Assembly (NCBI GenBank): GCA_963169665.1
Contig: CAUJET010000142.1
Location: 1-64,000 of the forward strand
Direction: 5' to 3'
From: Actinomycetota bacterium
Lineage (GTDB): Bacteria > Actinomycetota > Acidimicrobiia > Acidimicrobiales > Ilumatobacteraceae
DNA: 64,000 nucleotides
Shown: piece by piece, positions 41,102 to 49,851 of the stretch
Layout: every line of letters starts with the position of its first letter
Numbering within the stretch: the first letter of the stretch is position 1
Translations under genes and position numbers: made by a program
Notes under the pieces: generated by a model
Told to the model about the DNA's origin: nothing
The model's database searches: none
The model's input: only the letters and a program-made list of their open reading frames with translations

Positions 41102-43021
41102 ATGTCGACGACCATGAGACGGGTGAGACGGACGAGCCGGTCGCCCCGACGCTCCACGGTCGTCACGTTGTCGTTGGCCGCGCTGGTGTCGTCGATCGCC
41201 ACCCCAGTGGGTGTGGGCGCCGACGGTGGTTCCAGCGGTAGCACCGCCCCTGCGCCCTCCGCTGCCGCTGCCCCGATCGACGTCGTCGTCCGCGCCACCA
41301 CGGGCCGCGTCGACGAGGCCCGGAGCGTGTTCGTCGCCGCCGGCGGCACGGTCGGCACCCCCCTGTCGATCATCGACGGCTTCGCCGGCTCGATCGAACC
41401 AGCCGCACTCGATCGGCTCGCGGCATCCTCCGCGATCGTGTCGGTCACGCCCGATCAGGCGCTCGAGCCGATGTCGAACGACCAGTCCCCCGGCGACGCC
41501 CGGCGCGACACCGGATCGCTGTCGGCCATCACCCGCATCACCGGGGCCCAGCGGCTGTGGGACGCGGGCTTCGTCGGTCAGGGCATCGACGTCGCGGTGA
41601 TCGACACGGGCATCACACGGGTGCCCGGTCTCGACGCGCCCGGCAAGGTGCTCGACGGCCCCGACCTCTCGTTCGACTCGCTCGACGTCGGCCTGGTCTC
41701 GCGGGACGCGTTCGGCCACGGCACCCACATGGCCGGGATCATCGCCGGCTCCGACGTCGCCCCCGGCACGAGCGGCCGGCGCTGCCGCACCTGCACCGGA
41801 CGCAGCGCCTACACCGACACCACCAGGTTCGTCGGGGTGGCACCCGAGGCGCGGGTGATCAACGTGAAGGTCGGCGCGTACGACGGCGCCGCCGACGTCT
41901 CTCAGGTGATCGCCGCGATCGACTGGGTCGTGCAGCACCGCGCCGATCCGGGCGTGAACATCCGCGTCCTCAACCTCAGCTTCGGCACCGACTCGACGCA
42001 GGATCCCGCGGTCGATCCCCTGGTGTTCGCCGCCGAGCAGGCCTGGCGGGCGGGCATCGTCGTGGTGGCGTCGGCGGGCAACGAAGGACTCGCCGGCGGT
42101 GCCGGTTCGGCGTTGGCGACGCCTGCCGCGTCGCCGGCGATCATCGCTGTGGGCGCGAGCGATCCTCGCGGCACGATCACCACCTCCGACGACGTGATCC
42201 CCGACTTCGCGCAACACGGCAGCGCGACCCGCGGCGTCGACGTGGTGGCTCCGGGGGTGTCGGTCATCGGCCTCCGCGTGCCGGGCGGCTTCATCGACAC
42301 CAACGTCAGCACCGGCCGCGTGGGCGAGCGGTTCCAGCGGGCGACCGGCACGAGCCAGGCGACGGCCGTGGTCTCCGGCCTCGTCGCCCTGTTGCTCTCG
42401 CGCACGCCGAACGCGTCACCCGACATGATCAAGGCGTACCTCACCGGGAACGCCAAGCCGCTCGACGCCGACGTGTCCGATCGGCGGAACGAGCGGGCGA
42501 CGTCCCGGACGTCGGCCGAGCGCGACACGACCGAGCGCTGGTACGCCGGCGCCGGGTCGGCCTTCGTCGGCGGCAGCCGTCGCATGCCGGCCGCCACCGC
42601 TCCGGCGCCACCGGGCACCGGCCTCGGCAGCCTCGAGGCATCACGTGGCAGCTACCACGTCACCAACGGCGAGACGGAGTTGCGTGGCGAGATCGACATC
42701 TTCGGCGCCGCGTGGGATCCGACCACGTGGACGGCGGCGTCGAGCGCGCAGGTCGCGTGGACCGGCGGCATCTGGAACGGCAACCGCTGGACCGGCGATG
42801 GGTGGGGCGAGTCCGGTTGGGTGAACGTCGCCTGGACGGGTGACGAGACCACCGCCGACGACTGGTCAGGCGTGCGCTGGAAGGGTGTTCGCTGGAAGGG
42901 CGTCATCTGGGACGGGGTGCGTTGGAAGGGCGCCGACTGGACGTCGGGGCAGTGGACCGCGGGCGGCTGGAGCGGCGTCCGGTGGAGGGGCGTCATGTGG
43001 TCCGACGCCGCCTGGTCCTGA
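41102..43021 (+). CDS. Secreted subtilisin-like (S8) protease with periodic Trp tail
   Basis: A 639-residue exported serine protease. A basic N-terminus and signal (TVVTLSLAALVSSIATPVGVGA) is followed by an inhibitor-I9-like propeptide (~45-125) and the S8 domain with the full triad: Asp168 in AVIDTG, His206 in GHGTHMAG and Ser418 in GTSQAT, which replaces the common GTSMA. After ~residue 480 comes a low-complexity, Arg-rich linker and then, from 538 to 638, a tail in which Trp recurs every five residues. AAGGAG 7 bp before ATG 41102 fixes the start. The protease probably acts at or outside the envelope; the tail may anchor it. Confidence 0.9.
   Translation: MSTTMRRVRRTSRSPRRSTVVTLSLAALVSSIATPVGVGADGGSSGSTAPAPSAAAAPIDVVVRATTGRVDEARSVFVAAGGTVGTPLSIIDGFAGSIEPAALDRLAASSAIVSVTPDQALEPMSNDQSPGDARRDTGSLSAITRITGAQRLWDAGFVGQGIDVAVIDTGITRVPGLDAPGKVLDGPDLSFDSLDVGLVSRDAFGHGTHMAGIIAGSDVAPGTSGRRCRTCTGRSAYTDTTRFVGVAPEARVINVKVGAYDGAADVSQVIAAIDWVVQHRADPGVNIRVLNLSFGTDSTQDPAVDPLVFAAEQAWRAGIVVVASAGNEGLAGGAGSALATPAASPAIIAVGASDPRGTITTSDDVIPDFAQHGSATRGVDVVAPGVSVIGLRVPGGFIDTNVSTGRVGERFQRATGTSQATAVVSGLVALLLSRTPNASPDMIKAYLTGNAKPLDADVSDRRNERATSRTSAERDTTERWYAGAGSAFVGGSRRMPAATAPAPPGTGLGSLEASRGSYHVTNGETELRGEIDIFGAAWDPTTWTAASSAQVAWTGGIWNGNRWTGDGWGESGWVNVAWTGDETTADDWSGVRWKGVRWKGVIWDGVRWKGADWTSGQWTAGGWSGVRWRGVMWSDAAWS
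42713..43015 (+). repeat. W-x4 pentapeptide repeat region (19 Trp on a 5-residue lattice)
   Basis: Codons 538-638 of the protease. Trp sits at 19 of the 21 positions spaced exactly five residues apart; the other two lattice positions hold Ser and Thr. The most regular part repeats W-x-G-V-R/I. Confidence 0.85.
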
Positions 43022-43032
43022 TCGGCGGTCCG

Positions 43033-45651
43033 GTGGCGTCGGGACCCGAGTCGGCGGTCACGGCGGCAGCCGATGGCCCGGGCCTCGAACCCGTGGCACG
43101 AGGACTTGCCGGCCGCCACACGCTCGCACTGGCCGTCGCACTCGTCGCTGCGTCTGCCGTGGTGCTGGCCGCGAGCGGCGTGCTGCACGCGCCGGCTCAC
43201 GAGGTGTCGCTGTCGTGGTGGGTGCTCGGCCTCGTCGCCGCGCTGGCGCTGGTGACGGAGTTCGACGTGGAGTTCCGCCGCGAGGCGGTGACGTTCACCT
43301 TCAGCGAGGTGCTCCTCGTGATCGGGCTGTTCCTGGCTTCGCCATGGTCGCTGGTGATCGGCCGTCTGGTCGGCGAAGGTCTCGTGCTCGTCGCGAAGGA
43401 ACGACAACCGGTTCGCAAGACCGTGCTGAACCTGGCGAGCTCGCTCGCCGAACTGACGACGTTGTTCGTCGTGTACGACCTCCTCGGCGGCGGCACCGAC
43501 GTGACCGTGCCGACGTACTGGCTGATGGCGCTGCTCGCGGTCGCGTGCGCCGACCTCGTCGGGTATGCGGTGATCCACCGTGCGTTGCGCTGGCACGGCG
43601 CGCCCATCACGTTCCGGTCGCTGCTGCGCATCGCAGTGATCACCGTGCCGGTGAACACGAGCTTCGCGCTCGTGATCGGGATCCTGCTCGTCGACCGCCC
43701 CGTTGGCGCCCTCCTGCTGCTCGGCGTCGGCGGGTTCCTGGTGCTGTCGTACCGGTCGTACACGTCGTTGCGCCAACGCTTCGAGAGCCTCTCGCTCCTG
43801 TACGACTTCACGCGGCTGGTGAGCGGTGCGCAGCGTCCCGATGCGGTCCTCGAGGCGATGCTCGCCCAGGCGAAGGACCTGCTTCGTGCCGAGCGTGCGG
43901 AGATCTGGCTCCAGGACGAGACGCTGTTGCGCCTGAGCGTCGACGACCACGGCCGATCAGCGGGCGAAGTGCCGACGCTGCGGCCCGGCACGGTCGCGAC
44001 CTGGTTCCGAGCACACCAGGGCGCGACGATCATCGGCGCCGGCCCCGGGCGTTCCCCCGGTGGCGGACGCGCCGGAGACCGCGCAGGGCGGACGCTGCTC
44101 GAGGCGCTCGACGCCTCGGACTGCATCGTCGCACCGATCACCGAGTCGGGCGAGGTGGTGGGCCTCGTCGCGGTGGTGAACCGACTGGGCGGCTCGAACG
44201 AGTTCAACGACTCGGATCGCACCATGTTCGCCACCCTCGCCAACCACGCGAGCGTCGCACTGGAGAACGGCCGTCTCATCGACCGTCTGCACGAAGAGGC
44301 ACGACTGCGCGAGCACGAGGCGCTCCACGACGCGCTCACCGGCCTGCCGAACCGGGTGCTGCTCGGCGATCGGCTGCGCGACGAGCTCGTCGGCGTGGTC
44401 GAGCACGGGCACACGCTCGCGGTGGGCCTCATGGACCTCGACGGGTTCAAGGAGGTCAACGACACGTTGGGCCACCAGGCAGGCGACATCGTGCTCGGCG
44501 AGGTGGCCCGCCGGCTCGCCTACGCTGCGGAGACGGCTGCGCTCGTGGCCCGTCTCGGTGGCGACGAATTCGCGATCCTGATCGATCGCACCAGCGACCG
44601 GATGGAGCTGGAGTCGTTGGCGCGACGCATCCGTGAGGAGCTCGCCCGCCCGTTCACCATCGATGGCGTCCGCATCAACATCAGCGCCAGCATCGGCTTC
44701 GCGATCGCTCCCGACGACGCGACCGATGCACCCACCCTGCTCCAGCGAGCGGACGTCGCGATGTACAGCGCGAAAGCCGGTCACGGCAACGGCGTCGCGT
44801 TCTACGAGGCGATCCGCGACGAGAACTCACCCCGACGCCTGGCGCTCGCGACCGACCTCCGCGCTGCGATCACCGACGGTCAGCTCAGCCTCGTCTTCCA
44901 GCCCAAGGCGCGCCTCGTCGACGACGAGGTGATCGGCTTCGAGGCACTCGTCCGCTGGCGGCACCCCGACCTCGGCCAGGTGTTCCCCGACGAGTTCATC
45001 CCGATCGCCGAACGCACGGGCACCATCGGCGACCTGACCGTGTGGGTGCTGCGGTCATCGGTCGCGCAGTTGGCGGAGTGGTCGGCCCGCGGGCATCGCT
45101 GGTCCATCGCGGTCAACGTCGCGATGCGCAACCTGCTCGACGACGACTTCTCGACCATCGTCGACGAGCTGCTCGCCCGCCACGGCTGCGACCCGTCGTC
45201 GTTGATCCTGGAGATCACCGAGACCAGCGTCATGACCGACACCGCCCGCACCCTCGACGTGATGCGACGGCTGTCGGAACTCGGTGTGCGGCTGTCGATC
45301 GACGACTTCGGCACCGGCTACTCCTCGCTGTCGTACCTGCAGCAACTGCCGGTCGAGGAACTCAAGATCGACAAGTGTTTCGTCCGCGACATGGTGACCG
45401 ACGCCGGCGCGGAGGCCATCGTGCGGTCGGTGCTCGATCTGGCGAACAACCTCGATCTGCGGGTCGTGGCTGAGGGCGTCGAGGACCGTCCCACGTGGGA
45501 GCGCCTGCGCCAGCTCGGCTGCCAGATCGCACAGGGGTACTTCATGTCGCGGCCGATGCCGCCGGACGACATCGAGCACTGGTACGCCTCGATGCGCAAG
45601 GAGTGGCCGCTGCAGGTCGCCGGCCAGCACCTCACGTCCCTCGGCACCTGA
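43033..45651 (+). CDS. Membrane GAF-GGDEF-EAL bifunctional c-di-GMP protein
   Basis: An 872-residue protein with about seven N-terminal membrane helices (to ~245), a GAF domain (~255-410), GGDEF (motif at ~509) and EAL (motif at ~637). EAL residues are intact: FEALVRW, LEITETSV, SIDDFGTGYSS, KIDKCF, EGVED. No RxxD I-site precedes GGDEF. It differs from the protein at 22643 in sensing module (GAF instead of PAS) and has no Ala/Pro tail. The start is uncertain: GTG 43033, 12 bp after the protease stop, is taken, but the frame runs back into the protease gene to 42922. Confidence 0.85.
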   Translation: MASGPESAVTAAADGPGLEPVARGLAGRHTLALAVALVAASAVVLAASGVLHAPAHEVSLSWWVLGLVAALALVTEFDVEFRREAVTFTFSEVLLVIGLFLASPWSLVIGRLVGEGLVLVAKERQPVRKTVLNLASSLAELTTLFVVYDLLGGGTDVTVPTYWLMALLAVACADLVGYAVIHRALRWHGAPITFRSLLRIAVITVPVNTSFALVIGILLVDRPVGALLLLGVGGFLVLSYRSYTSLRQRFESLSLLYDFTRLVSGAQRPDAVLEAMLAQAKDLLRAERAEIWLQDETLLRLSVDDHGRSAGEVPTLRPGTVATWFRAHQGATIIGAGPGRSPGGGRAGDRAGRTLLEALDASDCIVAPITESGEVVGLVAVVNRLGGSNEFNDSDRTMFATLANHASVALENGRLIDRLHEEARLREHEALHDALTGLPNRVLLGDRLRDELVGVVEHGHTLAVGLMDLDGFKEVNDTLGHQAGDIVLGEVARRLAYAAETAALVARLGGDEFAILIDRTSDRMELESLARRIREELARPFTIDGVRINISASIGFAIAPDDATDAPTLLQRADVAMYSAKAGHGNGVAFYEAIRDENSPRRLALATDLRAAITDGQLSLVFQPKARLVDDEVIGFEALVRWRHPDLGQVFPDEFIPIAERTGTIGDLTVWVLRSSVAQLAEWSARGHRWSIAVNVAMRNLLDDDFSTIVDELLARHGCDPSSLILEITETSVMTDTARTLDVMRRLSELGVRLSIDDFGTGYSSLSYLQQLPVEELKIDKCFVRDMVTDAGAEAIVRSVLDLANNLDLRVVAEGVEDRPTWERLRQLGCQIAQGYFMSRPMPPDDIEHWYASMRKEWPLQVAGQHLTSLGT

Positions 45652-45667
45652 TCGGCACCTCGGCCGG

Positions 45668-45697
45668 ACGGGCACCCTCGCCACGGGCACCCTCGCC
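45668..45697. repeat. Two exact tandem copies of a 15-bp unit
   Basis: ACGGGCACCCTCGCC twice head to tail in the 76-bp gap between the GAF-GGDEF-EAL gene and the TetR gene. A TAACCT hexamer follows, 8 bases before the TetR GTG. Confidence 0.65.
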
Positions 45698-45727
45698 AGC
45701 ACGGATGGCGACGTAACCTGCTGGGCC

Positions 45728-46363
45728 GTGGCCCGCATGTCCCCCACCGCCCGGCGTGAGGCGATCGTCGATGCCGCCCTGCGGGTGGCGATCCGCAAGG
45801 GCTTCGGCTCCACCACGGTACGCGACGTCGCCGCGGAGCTCGGCTGCTCGAGCGGTCTCATCCACCACTACTTCGCCTCGATGGACGAGGTGTTCGCTGC
45901 AGCCTTCGAGGTGGCGGCCGGGCGCGATCTCGAGGTCACCACCGCAGCGGTTGCTGCCGAGCCGTCGCCGAAGGGTCAGTTGATGGCGTTCTTCGCGAGC
46001 TACGCCCGCACCGATCAGGACTGGTCGTCGCAGCTGTGGCTCGACGCCTGGGCGGAGGCGGCCCGACAGCCCGCTCTCGGCGCCACGTCACGCCGGCTCA
46101 ACGTCGCCTGGCAACGCCTGCTCGCGCAGATCGTGGAACACGGCGTTGCCGCCGGCGAGTTCCACTGCGACGACCCCGACGGTGCCGCGTGGCGCATCGT
46201 GTCGATGATCGACGGCCTCGCGATCCAGAACGTGGCCCATGGCCCGATGCTGCCCGAGCACGCCATTCTCGACTGGACCCTCACCACCACCGAGCACGAG
46301 CTCGACCTGCCCCACGGCGCACTCCCCCGCCCCACCGACGTCACCTCTCCGGAGCCTGCATGA
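45728..46363 (+). CDS. TetR-family regulator (BetI-like)
   Basis: A 211-residue TetR regulator. The N-terminal HTH is complete (RREAIVDAALRVAIRKGFGSTTVRDVAAELGCSSGLIHHYFASMDEVF), and the C-terminal part has the BetI-type WLDAWAEAARQPALG and GEFHCDDPDGAAWRIVSMIDGL segments. BetI-like proteins often control choline, betaine or methylated-amine genes, which fits the next gene. GTG at 45728, with TAACCT 8 bases before it. The stop overlaps the ATG of the flavoenzyme gene by 4 bp, so regulator and enzyme are co-expressed. Confidence 0.87.
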   Translation: MARMSPTARREAIVDAALRVAIRKGFGSTTVRDVAAELGCSSGLIHHYFASMDEVFAAAFEVAAGRDLEVTTAAVAAEPSPKGQLMAFFASYARTDQDWSSQLWLDAWAEAARQPALGATSRRLNVAWQRLLAQIVEHGVAAGEFHCDDPDGAAWRIVSMIDGLAIQNVAHGPMLPEHAILDWTLTTTEHELDLPHGALPRPTDVTSPEPA

Positions 46364-48819
46364 GCACCACCGTCCCCCTGCCCGACCGAGCGCGCGTGGT
46401 GGTGATCGGCGGCGGCATCATCGGCACGTCGGTCGCCTATCACCTGGCGCACGCAGGCTGGCGCGACGTGGTGCTGCTCGAACGAGATCAGCTCACGTCG
46501 GGCACCACGTGGCACGCGGCCGGCCTGATGGTCACGTTCGGCTCCCTCAGTGAGACGTCGACGTCGATGCGCCAGTACACCCGCGACCTCTACACGAACC
46601 TCGAGGCCGAGACCGGTCTCGCGACCGGGTTCAAGCCCGTGGGCTTCATCGAACTGGCATGCGACCCCGACCGCCTGGAGGAGTACCGCCGCGTGTCGGC
46701 GTTCAACCGCCAGTGCGGCGTCGACGTGCACGAGATCTCCGCCCGCGAGGTCGCCGACATGTTCCCGATCGCCCGCACCGACGACGTGCTCGCCGGGTTC
46801 TACGTCCCGGGCGACGGTCGCGTGAACCCGGTCGACGCGACCATGTCGCTCGCCAAGGGCGCCCGCATGCAGGGCGCCACGATCGTGCAGGGCGTCAGCG
46901 CCATCGACGTGCTGAGCGAGGGCGGACGCGTCACCGGGGTCGTCACCGACCAGGGCACGATCGAGTGCGAGTACGTCGTCAACTGCACCGGCATGTGGGC
47001 CCGCCAACTGGGCGAGCGCCACGGCGTGAACGTGCCCCTGCAGGCGGCCGAGCACTACTACCTGATCACCGAACAGATCGAGGGCATGGACGGGTCGTGG
47101 CCCGTCATCGAGGATCCGGCCAACTACGGCTACTACCGCGAAGAGGTCGGCGGTCTGATGATCGGCCTGTTCGAACCGGTGTGCGCGCCGTGGAAGGTCG
47201 ACGGCATCCCCGGCGATTCGTCGTTCACCTCGCTCCAGCCCGACTGGGACCGGATGGGCCCCTACCTCGAACGGGCGATGAGCCGCGTGCCGATCAGCAG
47301 CGAGATCGGCATCCACACCTTCTTCTGCGGACCCGAGAGCTTCACGCCCGACCTCGCCCCCGTGGTGGGCGAGGCACCCGAGCTGCGCAACTACTTCGTG
47401 TGCGCCGGGCTCAACTCGATCGGCATCCTCACCGGCGGCGGTCTCGGCCGTGTGGTCGCCAACTGGGTGATGACCGGCCAGCCCGACGTCGACGTCACCG
47501 GCTTCCACATCGATCGCCTGCAGCGCTACCAGTCGAACCCCGAATACCGCCGCACGCGCACCGTCGAGTCGCTCGGCATGGTCTACGCGTGTCACTACCC
47601 GAACCGATCGATGCAGACCGCCCGTGGCGCGAAGCGCTCGCCACTGCACGACCGCCTGGCTGCCGAGGGCGCGTTCTTCAAGGACGTCAGCGGGTGGGAG
47701 GGCGCCGACTGGTACGCCGGCTCCGGCAAGACCGCCGACCCCGGTGCGCTCACCTGGCGCCGCCCGGCCTTCTGGTCGCAGTGGGAGGCCGAGCACCGCG
47801 CCTGCCGCGAGGGCGTGATCGTGATGGACATGTCGTTCATGTCGAAGTTCCGCGTGCAGGGCCGCGATGCCGGCACGGTGCTCGACCGGCTGTCGGCCAA
47901 CGCGGTCAACACCGAGCCGGGTCTCATCACCTATACCCAGTGGCTCAACGAGGCGGGGACGCTCGAGGCCGACCTCACCGTCACCAAGCTCGGTGACGAC
48001 GAGTTCTTCGTGGTCGCTACCGACACGGCACACCGCCACGTCGAGACCCGACTGCGCCGCCACGCCGAACCGCACCACGCGTTCGTCACCGACGTCACGT
48101 CCGGCTTCGCCCAGATCAACGTGCAGGGGCCGCGCTCGCGCGACCTGCTGCAGACCCTCACCACGGCCGACCTGTCGAACGTGGCGTTCCCGTTCCGCAC
48201 CGCCCGCGAGATCGACCTCGGCTTCGCACGCGTGCTGTGCGTGCGCATCACCTATCTCGGCGAGCTCGGTTACGAGCTGTACGTGCCGACCGAGCAGGCG
48301 GTGCACGTGTACGAACGTCTCACCGCGGCGGGCCCTGCATTCGGGCTCCGCCACGCCGGCTTGAAGGCGCTCGCCAGCCTCCGCATGGAGAAGGGCTACC
48401 GCGACTACGGCCACGACATCGACAACACCGACGGCGTGCTCGAAGCAGGTCTCGGCTTCGCCGTCGCGCTCGACAAGCCGGGCGGCTTCGTCGGTCGCGA
48501 CGCCGTCGCCGCGCGAAAGGCGGCCGGGCCACTCACCCGCCGGATCGTGCAGGTGCAGCTGACCGACCCCGAGCCGCTGATGTTCCACGCAGAGGTCGTG
48601 CACCGCGACGGCGTGCCGGTGGGGTACATCCGTGCGGCGAGCTACGGTCACACGCTCGGCGGTGCGGTCGGCCTGGCGATGATCGAGGCCGGCGAGCCGG
48701 TCACGAAGGCGTACCTGGCCGACGCGACCTGGACCGTCGACGTCGCCGGCACGCACCATCCGGCCATCGCGTCGATGTCGCCGCTCTACGACCCGACGAA
48801 CGCCCGCATCAGGTCGTGA
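46360..48819 (+). CDS. FAD oxidoreductase-GcvT fusion, dimethylglycine/sarcosine dehydrogenase-like
   Basis: An 819-residue enzyme. Residues 1 to ~390 are a DAO-type FAD domain (VVVIGGGIIGTSVAYHLAHAG) with TTWHAAGL, in which His52 matches the residue that carries covalent flavin in dimethylglycine dehydrogenase. An FAO-type middle region and a GcvT-like tetrahydrofolate domain with C-terminal barrel (~440-815) follow. Expected reaction is oxidative N-demethylation of a methylated glycine-like compound, passing the C1 unit to folate. The exact substrate cannot be told. Co-translated with the BetI-like regulator; 3' end overlaps the convergent GNAT gene by 11 bp. Confidence 0.88.
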   Translation: MSTTVPLPDRARVVVIGGGIIGTSVAYHLAHAGWRDVVLLERDQLTSGTTWHAAGLMVTFGSLSETSTSMRQYTRDLYTNLEAETGLATGFKPVGFIELACDPDRLEEYRRVSAFNRQCGVDVHEISAREVADMFPIARTDDVLAGFYVPGDGRVNPVDATMSLAKGARMQGATIVQGVSAIDVLSEGGRVTGVVTDQGTIECEYVVNCTGMWARQLGERHGVNVPLQAAEHYYLITEQIEGMDGSWPVIEDPANYGYYREEVGGLMIGLFEPVCAPWKVDGIPGDSSFTSLQPDWDRMGPYLERAMSRVPISSEIGIHTFFCGPESFTPDLAPVVGEAPELRNYFVCAGLNSIGILTGGGLGRVVANWVMTGQPDVDVTGFHIDRLQRYQSNPEYRRTRTVESLGMVYACHYPNRSMQTARGAKRSPLHDRLAAEGAFFKDVSGWEGADWYAGSGKTADPGALTWRRPAFWSQWEAEHRACREGVIVMDMSFMSKFRVQGRDAGTVLDRLSANAVNTEPGLITYTQWLNEAGTLEADLTVTKLGDDEFFVVATDTAHRHVETRLRRHAEPHHAFVTDVTSGFAQINVQGPRSRDLLQTLTTADLSNVAFPFRTAREIDLGFARVLCVRITYLGELGYELYVPTEQAVHVYERLTAAGPAFGLRHAGLKALASLRMEKGYRDYGHDIDNTDGVLEAGLGFAVALDKPGGFVGRDAVAARKAAGPLTRRIVQVQLTDPEPLMFHAEVVHRDGVPVGYIRAASYGHTLGGAVGLAMIEAGEPVTKAYLADATWTVDVAGTHHPAIASMSPLYDPTNARIRS

Positions 48820-49243
48820 AACTCCACGTGAGCACCACCGCCTCCTCGGGCGGCTTCGCCCCGGCCGCCCGATAGGTGGCGAGCGCGGCCTCGTTGTCGC
48901 CCTCGGTCGGCACCCACATCCCGTAGCAGCCCGCGGTGCGGGCGATGTGCAACAGCTCGCCCACGAGTGCGCTGGCGATCCCCCGCCGTCGGTACGGCTC
49001 GTCGACCCCGAGCTCGTACACGAACATCTCCACGCCCTTGTCGGGATGCACGGTCTCGACCCCGCTGATGAACCCCACCGGCGTCTCGCCCAGGTAGGCG
49101 ATCAGCAGGTGATGCCCCTGACGGGTGAGGAACTGGGTGGTCCAGTCCCGCCGCGGCGTGGCGTCGAACAACACCGCCGCGTCGAGCACCGACTGCTCGT
49201 CGCCCGCGCCCATCCGCCTGATCTCGAACTCACCCTCTCCCAT
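48809..49243 (-). CDS. GNAT-family acetyltransferase, AAC(3)-I-like
   Basis: A 144-residue GNAT protein. EMFVYELGVDEPYRRRGIASALVGELLHIA carries the acetyl-CoA-binding R-R-x-G-I-A motif and resembles the aminoglycoside 3-N-acetyltransferase group, as does the later YGMWVPTEGDNEAALATYRAAGA. An antibiotic substrate should not be assumed; many chromosomal relatives act on other amines. ATG at 49243 with TACGAT six bases upstream and no SD. Ends 11 bp inside the convergent flavoenzyme gene. Confidence 0.82.
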   Translation of the reverse strand: MGEGEFEIRRMGAGDEQSVLDAAVLFDATPRRDWTTQFLTRQGHHLLIAYLGETPVGFISGVETVHPDKGVEMFVYELGVDEPYRRRGIASALVGELLHIARTAGCYGMWVPTEGDNEAALATYRAAGAKPPEEAVVLTWSFTT

Positions 49244-49249
49244 GAGGTG

Positions 49250-49255
49250 ATCGTA
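49250..49255 (-). promoter_or_regulatory. -10 hexamer TACGAT, 6 bp before ATG (leaderless)
   Basis: Minus strand TACGAT-CACCTC-ATG for the GNAT gene, in the short gap to the divergent sigma gene. Confidence 0.55.
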
Positions 49256-49293
49256 AACACTCCTGGAACCCGGGTGGGGGTGGTGTGCGTGTG

Positions 49294-49851
49294 ATGCTCG
49301 TGGAGATGGACGTGGCGGCCGGGGAGGCCGACGAGGAGCAGCAGCCGCTCGATGTCGACGAGTTCTGTCGTCGCGCCCATCCCCGCCTCGTCCGCACGCT
49401 CACCGCAGCGACCGGTGACGTGTCGCTCGCCGACGAGATCACCCAGGAGGCGCTCGCTCGGGCGTGGGAGCGGTGGGACCGGGTGTGTCGCCTCGACCAG
49501 CCGGAGGCGTGGTGCTACCGGGTCGCGATGAACCTGGCCCGGTCGCAGTTCCGGCGCCGGGCCGCAGCGAGACGGGCGCACGACCGCATGCCTGCCGCGT
49601 CGACGGCCGTCGACGGGGCGGCGTCGACCGACGACGAACTGATGACCGCGCTGCGGCGGCTGCCCGAGCTGCAGCGGTCGGTGCTGGCGCTGCGCTTCCT
49701 CGCCGATCTGTCGGTGGAGTCGACCGCCGACGTGCTGCGCATGCCGATCGGCACCGTGAAGTCCACCACCAGCCGTGCCCTGGCCGAGCTGCGCCTGATC
49801 CTCGACCCCCGCCCCGATCCACGCCCCACGACGGAGGCCCACGATGCATGA
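49294..49851 (+). CDS. ECF sigma factor, pair 4
   Basis: A 185-residue ECF sigma factor. Region 2 is DEFCRRAHPRLVRTLTAATGDVSLADEITQEALARAWERWDRV and region 4 is LPELQRSVLALRFLADLSVESTADVLRMPIGTVKSTTSRALAELRL. ATG at 49294 is chosen after a G-rich stretch; GTG 49285 and ATG 49306 are alternatives. It overlaps the membrane partner by 8 bp, as in pair 3. Its region-2 layout (WDRV-x-x-L-x-x-P-x-AW) matches pairs 1 and 2. Confidence 0.86.
   Translation: MLVEMDVAAGEADEEQQPLDVDEFCRRAHPRLVRTLTAATGDVSLADEITQEALARAWERWDRVCRLDQPEAWCYRVAMNLARSQFRRRAAARRAHDRMPAASTAVDGAASTDDELMTALRRLPELQRSVLALRFLADLSVESTADVLRMPIGTVKSTTSRALAELRLILDPRPDPRPTTEAHDA

Noticed and set aside
39419-42217. 932-aa version of the GcvT-like protein
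   Set aside because: The upstream part is antisense to the subtilisin-like protease and has no GcvT similarity.
46015-48759. 914-aa ORF on the minus strand
   Set aside because: Exactly antisense to the flavin-GcvT fusion gene; His/Arg/Val-rich shadow without recognisable motifs.
48809-49243. Aminoglycoside resistance gene
   Set aside because: Motif similarity to AAC(3)-I alone does not support resistance; the gene is embedded in ordinary chromosomal context.
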